The notes beneath the pieces were generated by a model. That model did no database searches. It was not told the origin of the DNA and saw only the letters and a list, made by a program, of their open reading frames with translations. Source: Roseicyclus sp965662675 (GTDB taxonomy: Bacteria > Pseudomonadota > Alphaproteobacteria > Rhodobacterales > Rhodobacteraceae). Taken from it: a stretch of 64,000 nucleotides of DNA. Made by a program: the position numbers and the translations under genes. Below, in pieces: positions 51,188-59,892 of the stretch (position 1 is its first letter; the number at the start of each line of letters is the position of its first letter). The stretch is taken from assembly GCF_965662675.1 (NCBI RefSeq), contig NZ_CBFIIK010000004.1, forward strand, positions 1 to 64,000. Direction: 5' to 3'.

Positions 51188-52738
51188 ATGACCGACCGAC
51201 CAAATACCGCCGCATCCAGCGCGCTCGTGATCGGGGCAGGGCTTGGCGGCCTGTCGGCTGCGATGCGGCTGGGGGCCAAGGGGTATCGGGTGACGCTACT
51301 CGACCGGCTCGACCGGGCCGGCGGGCGCGGCTCTTCGATCACGCTAAACGGCCATCGCTTCGACCTTGGCCCTACCATCGTCACCGTGCCGCAGGTGTTC
51401 GAACAGCTTTGGGCCGAATGTGGGCGCGATTTCCGCAAGGATGTCGATCTGCGCCCAATTGATCCCTATTATGAGATCCGCTGGCGCGATGGCTCTGTCT
51501 TTACTGTCCGCCAAGACGAGCAGGCGATGATCGAAGAGGTGGCCCGCCTCAGCCCCCGCGATGTTCCGGGCTACAAGCGCTTCCTGAAGGATAGTGAGGC
51601 GCGCTACCAGTTCGGCTTCGAGGGGTTGGGCCGCCGCCCGATGAATAAGCTGATGGATCTGATCCGCGAATTGCCGGGTTTCGTCAGGCTGCGCGCCGAC
51701 CGCTCCGTCTATGCCCATGCCAGCGCCCGCGTGCGTGATCCGCGCTTGCGCATGGCGCTGTCGTTTCACCCGCTCTTCATCGGGGGTGATCCGACGCATG
51801 TGACCTCGATGTATATTCTCGTCAGCCATCTCGAGAAAGAATTCGGGGTGCATTACGCGATGGGCGGTGTGCAGGCGATGGCCGATGCGATGGTGCGCGT
51901 GATCGAGGATCAGGGCGGCACCGTACGGCGCGGTGTCGAGGTGGATGAGATCACCGTGACCGCTGGCCAAGCCGATGGCGTCATCACAAGTGATGGTGAG
52001 CGTATCGCCGCCGATATCGTGGTGTCGAACGCCGATCCGGGGCATACCTACGATCGGCTTTTGCGCAACCAGACCAAGCGGCGCTGGACGCCCGCGCGCC
52101 TGAACCGCGCGCGGTGGTCCATGGGCCTGTTCGTCTGGTATTTCGGAACCAAGGGGACCAAGGGCAAATGGGCCGACGTGGGTCACCACACGATCCTGAA
52201 TGGGCCGCGCTACAAGGGGCTGCTCAACGATATCTTCATGAAGCGACATCTGGCCCATGACATGTCGGTCTATCTCCACCGCCCCTCGGTCACCGATCCC
52301 TCTGTCGCGCCCTCTGGTGACGATACCTTCTATGCGCTCAGCCCGGTGCCGAACCTGCATGGGCAGGGCAGCGTTGATTGGGCCGCGATGCAAGAGACCT
52401 ATCGCCAAAGGCTTGCAAAGGTGTTGAACGATCACCTGATGCCCGGTTTCGAGGATCATCTGTCAGCCAGCCACATCTTGAACCCTGCTGATTTCGAAAC
52501 CCGTTACCTCAGCCCTCATGGCGCGGGCTTCAGCCTTGAACCCAGAATTTTCCAATCGGCGTGGTTTAGGCCGCACAACATCTCCGAGGAATTCGGGAAC
52601 CTCTTTCTCGTCGGCGCGGGCACACATCCCGGCGCGGGTATCCCGTCTGTCGTCACCTCATCCGAGGTGCTGACCCAACTCGTCCCCGACGCGCCGCGCC
52701 CCTATGTGCGGCTTGATACCAAGGTTGCCGCCGAATGA
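51188..52738 (+). CDS. crtI: Phytoene desaturase (neurosporene-forming)
   Basis: 516 aa FAD-dependent desaturase. The N-terminus LVIGAGLGGLSAAMRLGAKG is the nucleotide fold, GGRGSSITLNGHRFDLGPTIVT follows, and the C-terminal LFLVGAGTHPGAGIPSVVTS is the carotenoid desaturase signature. In the spheroidene pathway the enzyme makes neurosporene by three desaturations. The start at 51188 was chosen by family likeness; the frame opens at 51125. The stop overlaps crtB (ATGA). Confidence 0.96.
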   Translation: MTDRPNTAASSALVIGAGLGGLSAAMRLGAKGYRVTLLDRLDRAGGRGSSITLNGHRFDLGPTIVTVPQVFEQLWAECGRDFRKDVDLRPIDPYYEIRWRDGSVFTVRQDEQAMIEEVARLSPRDVPGYKRFLKDSEARYQFGFEGLGRRPMNKLMDLIRELPGFVRLRADRSVYAHASARVRDPRLRMALSFHPLFIGGDPTHVTSMYILVSHLEKEFGVHYAMGGVQAMADAMVRVIEDQGGTVRRGVEVDEITVTAGQADGVITSDGERIAADIVVSNADPGHTYDRLLRNQTKRRWTPARLNRARWSMGLFVWYFGTKGTKGKWADVGHHTILNGPRYKGLLNDIFMKRHLAHDMSVYLHRPSVTDPSVAPSGDDTFYALSPVPNLHGQGSVDWAAMQETYRQRLAKVLNDHLMPGFEDHLSASHILNPADFETRYLSPHGAGFSLEPRIFQSAWFRPHNISEEFGNLFLVGAGTHPGAGIPSVVTSSEVLTQLVPDAPRPYVRLDTKVAAE

Positions 52739-53760
52739 TCCGGCCTGATGATCTGGAATGGTGCCGCAATGCGATCCGTGAGGGGTCGTATTCCTTTCAT
52801 GCGGCCTCCAAGCTGCTGCCTGCCGATGTGCGTGATGCGGCCTTAGCGCTTTATGCCTTTTGCCGGGTCGCCGATGACGAAGTCGATTTCGGTGCGAACA
52901 AGCCCGCCGCCGTGCTGCGGCTGCGTGACCGGCTCGAACTGGCCTATGCCGGTCGGCCCAAGGATGCGCCGGCGGACCGTGCCTTTGCCAGCTTGATCGA
53001 AGACTACGAGATGCCGCGCGCTTTGCCCGAGGCGCTCTTGGAAGGTTTGGCTTGGGACGGGATGGAGCGGCGCTATGCCAGCCTGTCCGATCTGCGCGCC
53101 TATTCTGCGCGTGTCGCCTCGGCGGTGGGGGCGATGATGTGCGTGCTGATGGGCGTGCGCGACCCCAACGCCTTGGCGCGGGCTTGCGATCTGGGGGTTG
53201 CGATGCAGCTCACCAACATCGCCCGCGATGTTGGCGAAGATGCGCGTGCGGGCCGGCTGTACCTGCCGACCGATTGGCTGGACGAGGCGGGGATCGATGT
53301 TGCCGCCTTTTTGGCTGATCCGCGCCCCTCGCCTGATATTCGGCGGATGGTGCGTCGCCTTTTGACCGAGGCTGACAGGCTTTATTACCGCTCGGAGGCG
53401 GGGGTAAAGGCACTGCCAATTGCCGCGCGACCCGGCATTTTCGCGGCGCGCCATTGCTATGACGCGATCGGGCGCAAGCTGGCACGCGGCGGATATGACA
53501 GCGTCACCTGCCGCGCCTTCACCACGCGCGGTCAGAAAATGCGCCTTTTGGGGTGGTCGATCATGCGGGCGGGCGTGGTCAGCGTCTTGCCGCAAAGCCC
53601 GGTGATCTATGCCCGCCCCTTGCCTGAGGTGGCCTTTCTGGTCGAGGCGGCGGCGCATCCGGTCGATGCCAAGGCGGGCTGGGGCGACAATCTTTTGGCG
53701 GTTCTGTCGCAGCTCGAGGCGCGTGACCGCGACGATGACGGCTTGGCGCGCGGGGCGTGA
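52735..53760 (+). CDS. crtB: Phytoene synthase
   Basis: 341 aa squalene/phytoene synthase family enzyme that joins two GGPP molecules. The first Asp motif is YAFCRVADDEVDF, and the second is NIARDVGEDARAGRLYLPTDWL. The last 60 residues are less conserved. It is translationally coupled with crtI upstream and tspO downstream (GTGA overlap). Confidence 0.96.
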   Translation: MIRPDDLEWCRNAIREGSYSFHAASKLLPADVRDAALALYAFCRVADDEVDFGANKPAAVLRLRDRLELAYAGRPKDAPADRAFASLIEDYEMPRALPEALLEGLAWDGMERRYASLSDLRAYSARVASAVGAMMCVLMGVRDPNALARACDLGVAMQLTNIARDVGEDARAGRLYLPTDWLDEAGIDVAAFLADPRPSPDIRRMVRRLLTEADRLYYRSEAGVKALPIAARPGIFAARHCYDAIGRKLARGGYDSVTCRAFTTRGQKMRLLGWSIMRAGVVSVLPQSPVIYARPLPEVAFLVEAAAHPVDAKAGWGDNLLAVLSQLEARDRDDDGLARGA

Positions 53761-54251
53761 CGCCCTATGTCCCAATCATGGATTGGGCATTATTCGCGAT
53801 TTTTCTGGCCGCTTGCGGCGCGGCCGCCACGACCGGCTCGATGTTCATGCCGGGCGCGTGGTATCGCGGCCTGTCGAAACCAAGCTGGACACCGCCTGAT
53901 TGGGTCTTTCCGGTCGCGTGGACGGTGCTTTACCTGTCATCAGCCGTTGCCGCCGCACGCGTTGCACCACTTGAGGGTGCGGCCTATGGCATGGCGTTCT
54001 GGGCGATGCAGATCGCGTTCAACACGCTCTGGACCCCAGTGTTCTTCGGCTTGCGGCGGATCAGGGCCGCGTTTTTCATCATGCTTGGCCTGTGGATCGC
54101 GGTGGCGGGCACGATGGTCAGTTTCATCCAGCTCGACTGGATCGCAGGCGCGCTTTTCGTGCCTTACCTGATCTGGGTCACCATTGCGGGCGCGCTGAAC
54201 GCCAGCGTTTGGATGCGCAACCGGGCGGAGGCGGCCCAACCCACAAGCTGA
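53757..54251 (+). CDS. tspO: TspO/MBR family membrane sensor protein
   Basis: 164 aa, five membrane helices. In Rhodobacter sphaeroides, outer-membrane TspO binds porphyrins and lowers photosynthesis gene expression in oxygen. WYRGLSKPSWTPPDWVFPVAWT and AFNTLWTPVFFGLRR are the family blocks. The GTG at 53757 overlaps the crtB stop; an ATG at 53778 (MDWALFA) gives an N-terminus closer to the Rhodobacter protein. It closes the photosynthesis cluster and is followed by a terminator. Confidence 0.92.
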   Translation: MTPYVPIMDWALFAIFLAACGAAATTGSMFMPGAWYRGLSKPSWTPPDWVFPVAWTVLYLSSAVAAARVAPLEGAAYGMAFWAMQIAFNTLWTPVFFGLRRIRAAFFIMLGLWIAVAGTMVSFIQLDWIAGALFVPYLIWVTIAGALNASVWMRNRAEAAQPTS

Positions 54252-54256
54252 AATGC

Positions 54257-54282
54257 AAAAGGCGCCCCGAGAGGCGCCTTTT
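54257..54282. terminator. Bidirectional intrinsic terminator between tspO and infB
   Basis: AAAAGGCGCC pairs with GGCGCCTTTT around CCGAGA. T runs follow the stem on both strands, so it can stop crtI-crtB-tspO and the converging infB operon. It marks the right border of the photosynthesis cluster. Confidence 0.9.
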
Positions 54283-54302
54283 TGTTTCATCGACCGCAAA
54301 GA

Positions 54303-56813
54303 TCAGCTGAGCGAGCGCTCGACCTCTTCGCGTTCGAAAATCTCGATGACATCGCCCTTGCGGATATCTTCGTAATTCTCGAAGGCCATGCCGCATTCTT
54401 GGCCCGATTGCACTTCCTTGACCTCGTCCTTGAAGCGCTTGAGGGTCTTGAGCGTGCCTTCGTGTATCACGACATCGTCGCGCAACAGGCGCACGCCAGC
54501 CGAGCGGCGCGCAACGCCCTCGGTGACCAGACAGCCCGCAACATTGCCAACGCCCGAGACCTTGAAGACTTCGCGGATCTCGGCATAGCCGATGAAGTTT
54601 TCGCGGATTTCGGCACCCAAAAGGCCCGAGGCTGCGGCCTTCACATCATCCACAAGGTCGTAGATCACCGAGTAATAGCGGATTTCCACGCCCTTTTGAT
54701 TGGCGCTGCTGCGCGCGGGCGCATTTGCACGGACGTTGAAGCCGATGACCGGTGCGCCCGAGGCTTCGGCAAGGCCGATATCGGACTCAGTGATCGCGCC
54801 CACGCCGTAATGCAGAACGCGCACCCGCACCTCTTCGTTGCCGATCTTTTCCATCGCTTGCACGATGGCTTCTGCAGAGCCTTGCACATCGGCTTTGACC
54901 ACGATGGGCAACTCGGCCACGCTCTTGTCGGCCTTGGCCTTGGCCAAAAGCTGATCCAGCGTTGTCGCGGCACCAACGGCGGCGCGCTTGTCCTTGGCGG
55001 CCTGATGACGGTATTCCGCGATCTCGCGGGCCTGCGCCTCGGTCGCGACGACGTTGAGAACATCGCCTGCTTCCGGTGTGCCGTTCAGTCCCAAAACCTC
55101 GACAGGTACCGAAGGGCCCGCTTCCTTGATGCGCTCGCCACGGTCGTTCTCCATCGCGCGGACCTTGCCCCACTGTTCGCCGACGACAAAGATGTCGCCC
55201 TGCTTCAGCGTGCCTTTTTGAACCAGCACGGTCGCCACCGGGCCACGGCCCACATCAAGCTGCGCTTCGATCACCGCACCTTCGGCGGGGCGATCGGGGT
55301 TGGCGTTCAGTTCGAGGATTTCGGCCTGAAGCGCGATGGCCTCAAGCAATTCGGGCAAGCCTTGGCCTGACACGGCAGATACTTCGACATCCTGCACATC
55401 GCCCGACATCTTTTCCACGACGACTTCGTGCTGCAACAGATCGGTGCGCACCTTGTCTGCATTCGCAGCAGGTTTGTCGATCTTGTTGATCGCAATGATC
55501 ATCGGCACCTTGGCGGCCTTGGCGTGGTTGATCGCCTCGATCGTCTGAGGCATGACCGCGTCATCGGCGGCCACGACCAGCACGACGATATCGGTGACAT
55601 GCGCACCGCGCGCCCGCATCGAGGTAAAGGCTGCGTGGCCGGGTGTGTCGAGGAAAGTCAGAACCGCGCCGCTTTCGGTCGTCACCTGGTAGGCGCCGAT
55701 ATGCTGCGTGATGCCGCCGGCTTCGCCCGAGACGACATTTGCCTTGCGGATACGGTCGAGAAGCGAGGTCTTGCCGTGGTCGACATGGCCCATGATCGTG
55801 ATGACCGGTGGGCGCGGCCGAAGATCGCCAGCATTGTCGTTGACCGAGACGATGACGTCTTCGACATCAGCGTCAGAGACGCGCTGCACCCGGTGGCCGA
55901 ATTCCTCGATGATCAATTCCGCCGTATCGGCATCGATCGCCTGATTCTGCGTGACCATCATGCCCATTTTCATGAGCGATTTCACGACATCGGCGGCGCG
56001 CTCGGCCATGCGGTTGGCGAGTTCCGAGACGAGGATCGTCTCGGGCAACTGCACATCGCGCACGACCTTTTCGCGGTCGACCATGCCGCCCATCGCCTTT
56101 TGGCGCTGACGTTCTTGTTTCCGCTTCATCGCCGCCATAGAGCGCTGACGACCGCCTTCGCCGCCGGTCAGCGCTTGGCTGACCGTCAGCTTGCCCGAGC
56201 GACGCTCGCTGTCGCGTTCGGCTGTGCGTGCGCGGCCTGCGCGATCATCTTCTTCGGCCTTGCGGCGTGTGGGAGGCGGCAAGGGCTTGTTCGCCCCGCC
56301 GCGCGAGCCCGGCGTCGCAGCAGCGGCGGCTTCGACAGCGGCAGGGTCGCTGACCACTTCTTTGGGCGCAGCAGAGGCGGGGGCGTTGCGGCGTGCATCT
56401 TCTTCGGCACGGCGACGCGTTTCTTCCTCTTCCTTGGCGCGCAGGGCCTCTTCGCGCTCACGGTCTTCGCGTTCCTTGGCCTCGGCCTCGGCACGGCGAC
56501 GGACGCGATCATCCTCGCGATCTTTTTCTTCCTGCTGACGGCGCGCTTCGTCCTCGACCTCGCGGGCCTTGGCGTTTTGCAGCGCCTTCAGGCGGCGTTC
56601 GAGTTCTGCATCGGGGACGGATTTTTCCCGCTTACCGCCCTCGGCATTCTGTGCCGCGGCGGATTGTGTGCCGGGTTTGGGGACAACCACGCGCTTGCGC
56701 TTGGTCTCGACCACGACGCTTTTGCTGCGTCCGCGCGAGAAGCTCTGGCTGACGCGGCCCGAAAGGGCGCCACCAGAAAGGCCAAGGGGTTTTTTTCCGT
56801 CCGTGTCGCTCAT
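54303..56813 (-). CDS. infB: Translation initiation factor IF-2
   Basis: 836 aa GTPase that places initiator tRNA on the 30S subunit. The N-terminal third is a charged Glu/Arg-rich helical region (residues about 60-230). The IF2-N domain follows, then the G domain with GHVDHGKTSLLDRIR, DTPGHAAF and NKIDKP, and then domains II to IV. The start at 56813 (MSDTDGKKPLG) overlaps the upstream gene; the frame is open further but only as a shadow. Confidence 0.96.
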   Translation of the reverse strand: MSDTDGKKPLGLSGGALSGRVSQSFSRGRSKSVVVETKRKRVVVPKPGTQSAAAQNAEGGKREKSVPDAELERRLKALQNAKAREVEDEARRQQEEKDREDDRVRRRAEAEAKEREDREREEALRAKEEEETRRRAEEDARRNAPASAAPKEVVSDPAAVEAAAAATPGSRGGANKPLPPPTRRKAEEDDRAGRARTAERDSERRSGKLTVSQALTGGEGGRQRSMAAMKRKQERQRQKAMGGMVDREKVVRDVQLPETILVSELANRMAERAADVVKSLMKMGMMVTQNQAIDADTAELIIEEFGHRVQRVSDADVEDVIVSVNDNAGDLRPRPPVITIMGHVDHGKTSLLDRIRKANVVSGEAGGITQHIGAYQVTTESGAVLTFLDTPGHAAFTSMRARGAHVTDIVVLVVAADDAVMPQTIEAINHAKAAKVPMIIAINKIDKPAANADKVRTDLLQHEVVVEKMSGDVQDVEVSAVSGQGLPELLEAIALQAEILELNANPDRPAEGAVIEAQLDVGRGPVATVLVQKGTLKQGDIFVVGEQWGKVRAMENDRGERIKEAGPSVPVEVLGLNGTPEAGDVLNVVATEAQAREIAEYRHQAAKDKRAAVGAATTLDQLLAKAKADKSVAELPIVVKADVQGSAEAIVQAMEKIGNEEVRVRVLHYGVGAITESDIGLAEASGAPVIGFNVRANAPARSSANQKGVEIRYYSVIYDLVDDVKAAASGLLGAEIRENFIGYAEIREVFKVSGVGNVAGCLVTEGVARRSAGVRLLRDDVVIHEGTLKTLKRFKDEVKEVQSGQECGMAFENYEDIRKGDVIEIFEREEVERSLS

Positions 56814-57442
56814 GCGTTCCGTTCGTCTTTCCCGGCGGGGTGTCCGCCGTCTGCCTTGCGCAGGCCTTGTAGTTTCGCGGCACCCTCTACAACACGAGGG
56901 GCCAAACCACCAGCGGCAAGCGCGCCATGTATCACACTTTGGCGTCCGAATGCCAAACCCAATTCCTGGGCTGTCAGGACGCTGAAATAGCGGGCACCCG
57001 TGGGTGTCCACAGCTTGGATTTGCCCCGTTCAGAGCCATCGGTGGCCTGAAGCAGAACCTTGACCTGTTTGGTGGCCAACCAATCCTTTACCTTCTCGAA
57101 GCCGGCGACGGCTTCGCCTGCTTTGCGCGACAGCGCGATCAGATCGGTCAGCCGCCGGATCAAGCCCGCCTCGACCCGATCGAGCAGATCGGGCGGGATG
57201 GTCACCGGCTGCTTGGCAGCCCGCGAAAAGAGGTTCTTCTTTATCGCAAGCTCAAGTGCCGCGCGGTCGGCCGACACCCAGATACCGCGGCCGGGCAGCT
57301 TTTCGGCCAGATCCGGCGCGACCTGCCCATCGGGGCCGATGACGAAACGGATCAAGCCGTTCTTGGGCTGAACCTCGGCGGTGGCGATACACCGCCGCTC
57401 TGGCCCGTCCTCCCGTTCTGTTTTCTGTCCGCCCCGGCTCAT
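56810..57442 (-). CDS. RNA-binding protein with YlxR (DUF448) and L7Ae-like domains
   Basis: 210 aa. The N-terminal YlxR domain (about residues 12-85) has PERRCIATAEVQPKNGLIRFV and GRGIWVSADRAALELAIKKNLF. The C-terminal half resembles the L7Ae/L30e fold (LIALSRKAGEAVAGFEKVKDWL). Between nusA and infB, this is the usual alphaproteobacterial fused form of the ylxR-ylxQ pair. The exact role is not established. It overlaps infB by four bases. Confidence 0.9.
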   Translation of the reverse strand: MSRGGQKTEREDGPERRCIATAEVQPKNGLIRFVIGPDGQVAPDLAEKLPGRGIWVSADRAALELAIKKNLFSRAAKQPVTIPPDLLDRVEAGLIRRLTDLIALSRKAGEAVAGFEKVKDWLATKQVKVLLQATDGSERGKSKLWTPTGARYFSVLTAQELGLAFGRQSVIHGALAAGGLAPRVVEGAAKLQGLRKADGGHPAGKDERNA

Positions 57443-57467
57443 CTGCGGGTCTCCGAAGGGGAGGGCC

Positions 57468-59072
57468 TTAGCCCTCCGCCTCCTCGGCTTCGGCTGCGGC
57501 CTGTGCTTCCAGCTCCTCGATCGTGACCCAGCCCAGTTTGACGCGGGCTGTCATGATCATGTTCTGCGCCTCTTCAAGGCTGACTTCGAAGGGCTCGAGC
57601 AGACCATCATCCTTGACCCGTTCGCCATTCACCGTGGTCCAGCCACCGGCCAGTTCCCAATCGGCGCAGGTCGCGAAGTCATCGAGCGATTTGATGCCAT
57701 CCTCGCCCAGCGCAACAAGCATCTGGGGCGTCAGACCGTCGAATTCAACAAGCGCGTCCTCGACACCCAAAGCGCGGGCTTTTTCCAAGGCTTTCTTGTT
57801 CTGCTCTTCAAGGTAATCGCGGGCGCGCGCCTGAAGCTCACCTGCGGTACCTTCGTCGACGCCCTCGATAACCAACAGCTCGTCCATTTCGACATAGGCG
57901 ACCTCTTCAAGCGAGGTGAACCCTTCGGAGACAAGCAGCTGAGCAAAGAATTCGTCAAGGTCGAGCGTGTCCATGAACAGGCGCGTGCGCTCTTCGAACT
58001 CGGCCTGACGGCGCTTGGATTCTTCTTCTTCGGTCAAGATGTCGATGTCGAGGCCGGTCAACTGGCTGGCCAGACGCACGTTCTGACCGCGCCGACCGAT
58101 GGCAAGCGACAGCTGCTCGTCGGGAACGACGACCTCGATGCGCTCGGCCTCTTCGTCGATGACGACCTTGGACACTTCGGCAGGCTGAAGCGCGTTCACT
58201 AGGAATGTGGCGGCATCTTCGTTCCACGGGATGATGTCGATCTTCTCGCCCTGAAGCTCGTTGACCACGGCTTGGACGCGCGAGCCGCGCATACCGACAC
58301 AGGCGCCGACGGGGTCGATAGAGTTGTCATAAGAGATGACGGCGATCTTGGCGCGCGAACCGGGGTCGCGGGCGACGGCCTTGATCTCGATGATGCCGTC
58401 ATAGATCTCGGGCACTTCCATCTTGAACAGCTCGGCCATGAATTCCGGCGCGGTGCGCGACAGGAAGATCTGCGGCCCGCGTGCTTCGCGGCGCACATCC
58501 TTGATGTAGCAGCGGATGCGGTCGCCGTTGCGATAGGCCTCGCGGCCGATTTTCTCGTTGCGGCGCAAAACGCCTTCGCCACGACCCACATCCACGATGA
58601 CGTTGCCGTATTCCTCGCGCTTAACGACGCCGTTGATGATGGTGCCGGCGCGGTCGCGGAATTCTTCGTACTGGCGGTCACGCTCGGCTTCGCGGACCTT
58701 TTGCAAGATCACCTGCTTGGCCGATTGGGCGGCGATCCGGCCCAGTTCGACGGGTGGGATCTCGTCGATGATGACATCGCCCACCTTGGGATCATCGAGA
58801 TAGGGCTTGGCCTGTGCGACGGTCAGCTCGGCCTTTTCGTTTTCGACGGCGTCATCTTCGACGACCGTGCGCACGCGCGTAAACGAGGCGCGACCGGTCT
58901 TGCGGTCGATCTTGACGCGAATGTCGAGATCGGCGCCGTAACGCGACTTGGCCGCGCGGGCGAGGGATTCTTCCATCGCTTCCACGACCAGCGAGGGGTC
59001 GATCATCTTTTCGCGTGCCACCGCATCCGCGGTTTGCAACAGTTCCAGCTGGTTGGCTGACGTGATGGACAT
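57468..59072 (-). CDS. nusA: Transcription termination/antitermination factor NusA
   Basis: 534 aa. The N-terminal RNA polymerase-binding domain (1-125) is followed by S1 (about 135-200), then two KH domains with VGACVGMRGSRVQAVVNELQGEKIDI and LAIGRRGQNVRLASQLTG. C-terminal acidic helix-hairpin-helix repeats and an Ala/Glu-rich tail end the protein. It controls pausing and termination. rimP lies five bases upstream and ylxR 25 bases downstream. Confidence 0.96.
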   Translation of the reverse strand: MSITSANQLELLQTADAVAREKMIDPSLVVEAMEESLARAAKSRYGADLDIRVKIDRKTGRASFTRVRTVVEDDAVENEKAELTVAQAKPYLDDPKVGDVIIDEIPPVELGRIAAQSAKQVILQKVREAERDRQYEEFRDRAGTIINGVVKREEYGNVIVDVGRGEGVLRRNEKIGREAYRNGDRIRCYIKDVRREARGPQIFLSRTAPEFMAELFKMEVPEIYDGIIEIKAVARDPGSRAKIAVISYDNSIDPVGACVGMRGSRVQAVVNELQGEKIDIIPWNEDAATFLVNALQPAEVSKVVIDEEAERIEVVVPDEQLSLAIGRRGQNVRLASQLTGLDIDILTEEEESKRRQAEFEERTRLFMDTLDLDEFFAQLLVSEGFTSLEEVAYVEMDELLVIEGVDEGTAGELQARARDYLEEQNKKALEKARALGVEDALVEFDGLTPQMLVALGEDGIKSLDDFATCADWELAGGWTTVNGERVKDDGLLEPFEVSLEEAQNMIMTARVKLGWVTIEELEAQAAAEAEEAEG

Positions 59073-59077
59073 TGTGG

Positions 59078-59662
59078 TTAATCCTCCGCCTTCGAGGTGT
59101 CTTCCTCGATCTCGTCAAATTGTGTTTCGTCGATAATTCCAGCCGCTTTGCGCGCCCGGAGCATTTCACGGATCAGCTCGTCGGTCAGGATCAGCTTGGC
59201 ATCCGACAACCAGTCGAAATGCAGGCCGACCGTGATGGTTTCGCCGCCTTCTTCGATATTCACGAGAACCTCGTCACCCTCGACACCGGCCAACAGGCCG
59301 CGAAAGCGCCGCCGCCCGTCGATCATCTCGGTGGTCTCGACGCGGGCCTCGTAACCTTCCCAATTCTCGAAATCCTTGAGCCGGGTCAGCGGCCGATCGA
59401 TTCCAGGGCTGGAGACTTCCAGCGCATAGGGGTCTTCGAGCGGGTCTTCGACATCCAGCACCGCGCTGACAGCTGTCGAGACAAGGGCGCATTCATCCAC
59501 TTCGATCCCGCCATTGGGGCGTTCGATCATGATCTGCAAGGTATTGCTTTTGCCACCCATCAGGCGAATGCGCACGACTTCGAACCCCATATCTTCGATG
59601 ACAGGGGTCAGGATCTCGGCCATGCGCCGGTCGATGGCGGTCTTGGCGATGAGGTCGTTCAT
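59078..59662 (-). CDS. rimP: Ribosome maturation factor RimP
   Basis: 194 aa. RimP assists 30S subunit maturation. It has an N-terminal alpha/beta domain (MGFEVVRIRLMGGKSNTLQIMIE), the block YALEVSSPGIDRPLTRLKDF, and a C-terminal SH3-like domain. It is the first gene of rimP-nusA-ylxR-infB; its leader holds an intrinsic terminator. Confidence 0.94.
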   Translation of the reverse strand: MNDLIAKTAIDRRMAEILTPVIEDMGFEVVRIRLMGGKSNTLQIMIERPNGGIEVDECALVSTAVSAVLDVEDPLEDPYALEVSSPGIDRPLTRLKDFENWEGYEARVETTEMIDGRRRFRGLLAGVEGDEVLVNIEEGGETITVGLHFDWLSDAKLILTDELIREMLRARKAAGIIDETQFDEIEEDTSKAED

Positions 59663-59892
59663 GTCGCTGACATACCTTCAGAAACGAAAAAACGGGCCGC
59701 GCGGCCCGTCGAACTTGTCCGGTGGTGCCATCCGGTTTGGACCCGGGGGCGCCGCTGTTGACCGCCATATAGGGGGAATCACCGCGCGGTGCAAGCCTAT
59801 GCGCCGGGGCGGCCCATGCAGGGATCGCGCGTTGCCTTGGGCGCGCGATTGGCACAAGCTGTCGTTCGCCATTGTAACGAAGGGAGTTGTTG
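59663..59892. other. rimP-adhI divergent intergenic region
   Basis: 230 bases between the divergent rimP and adhI starts. They hold the rimP leader terminator (59686-59709), the GC-rich segments GACCCGGGGGCGCCGC and CACCGCGCGGTG (an uninterrupted 12-bp palindrome around 59780-59791), and the adhI ribosome binding site GAAGGGAG. No tRNA fold or ORF was recognised. Confidence 0.6.
59686..59709 (-). terminator. Leader terminator/attenuator upstream of rimP
   Basis: On the minus strand ACGGGCC pairs with GGCCCGT around GCGC and is followed by six T, an intrinsic terminator only 23 bases before the rimP start. In gammaproteobacteria a rimP leader ending in such a terminator is described as a putative attenuator. 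An equivalent here is inferred from position and form only. Confidence 0.75.

Noticed and set aside
54282..56990. Long plus-strand ORFs opposite infB
   Set aside because: The plus frames are shadows of the Glu/Arg-rich IF-2 N-terminus and G domain; no start signals or family features.
59710..59790. tRNA-like sequence (a T-arm-like GTCCAAAC followed by GGCACCA) on the minus strand upstream of rimP, as metY precedes this operon in E. coli
   Set aside because: No matching acceptor strand or anticodon arm can be placed at tRNA spacing.
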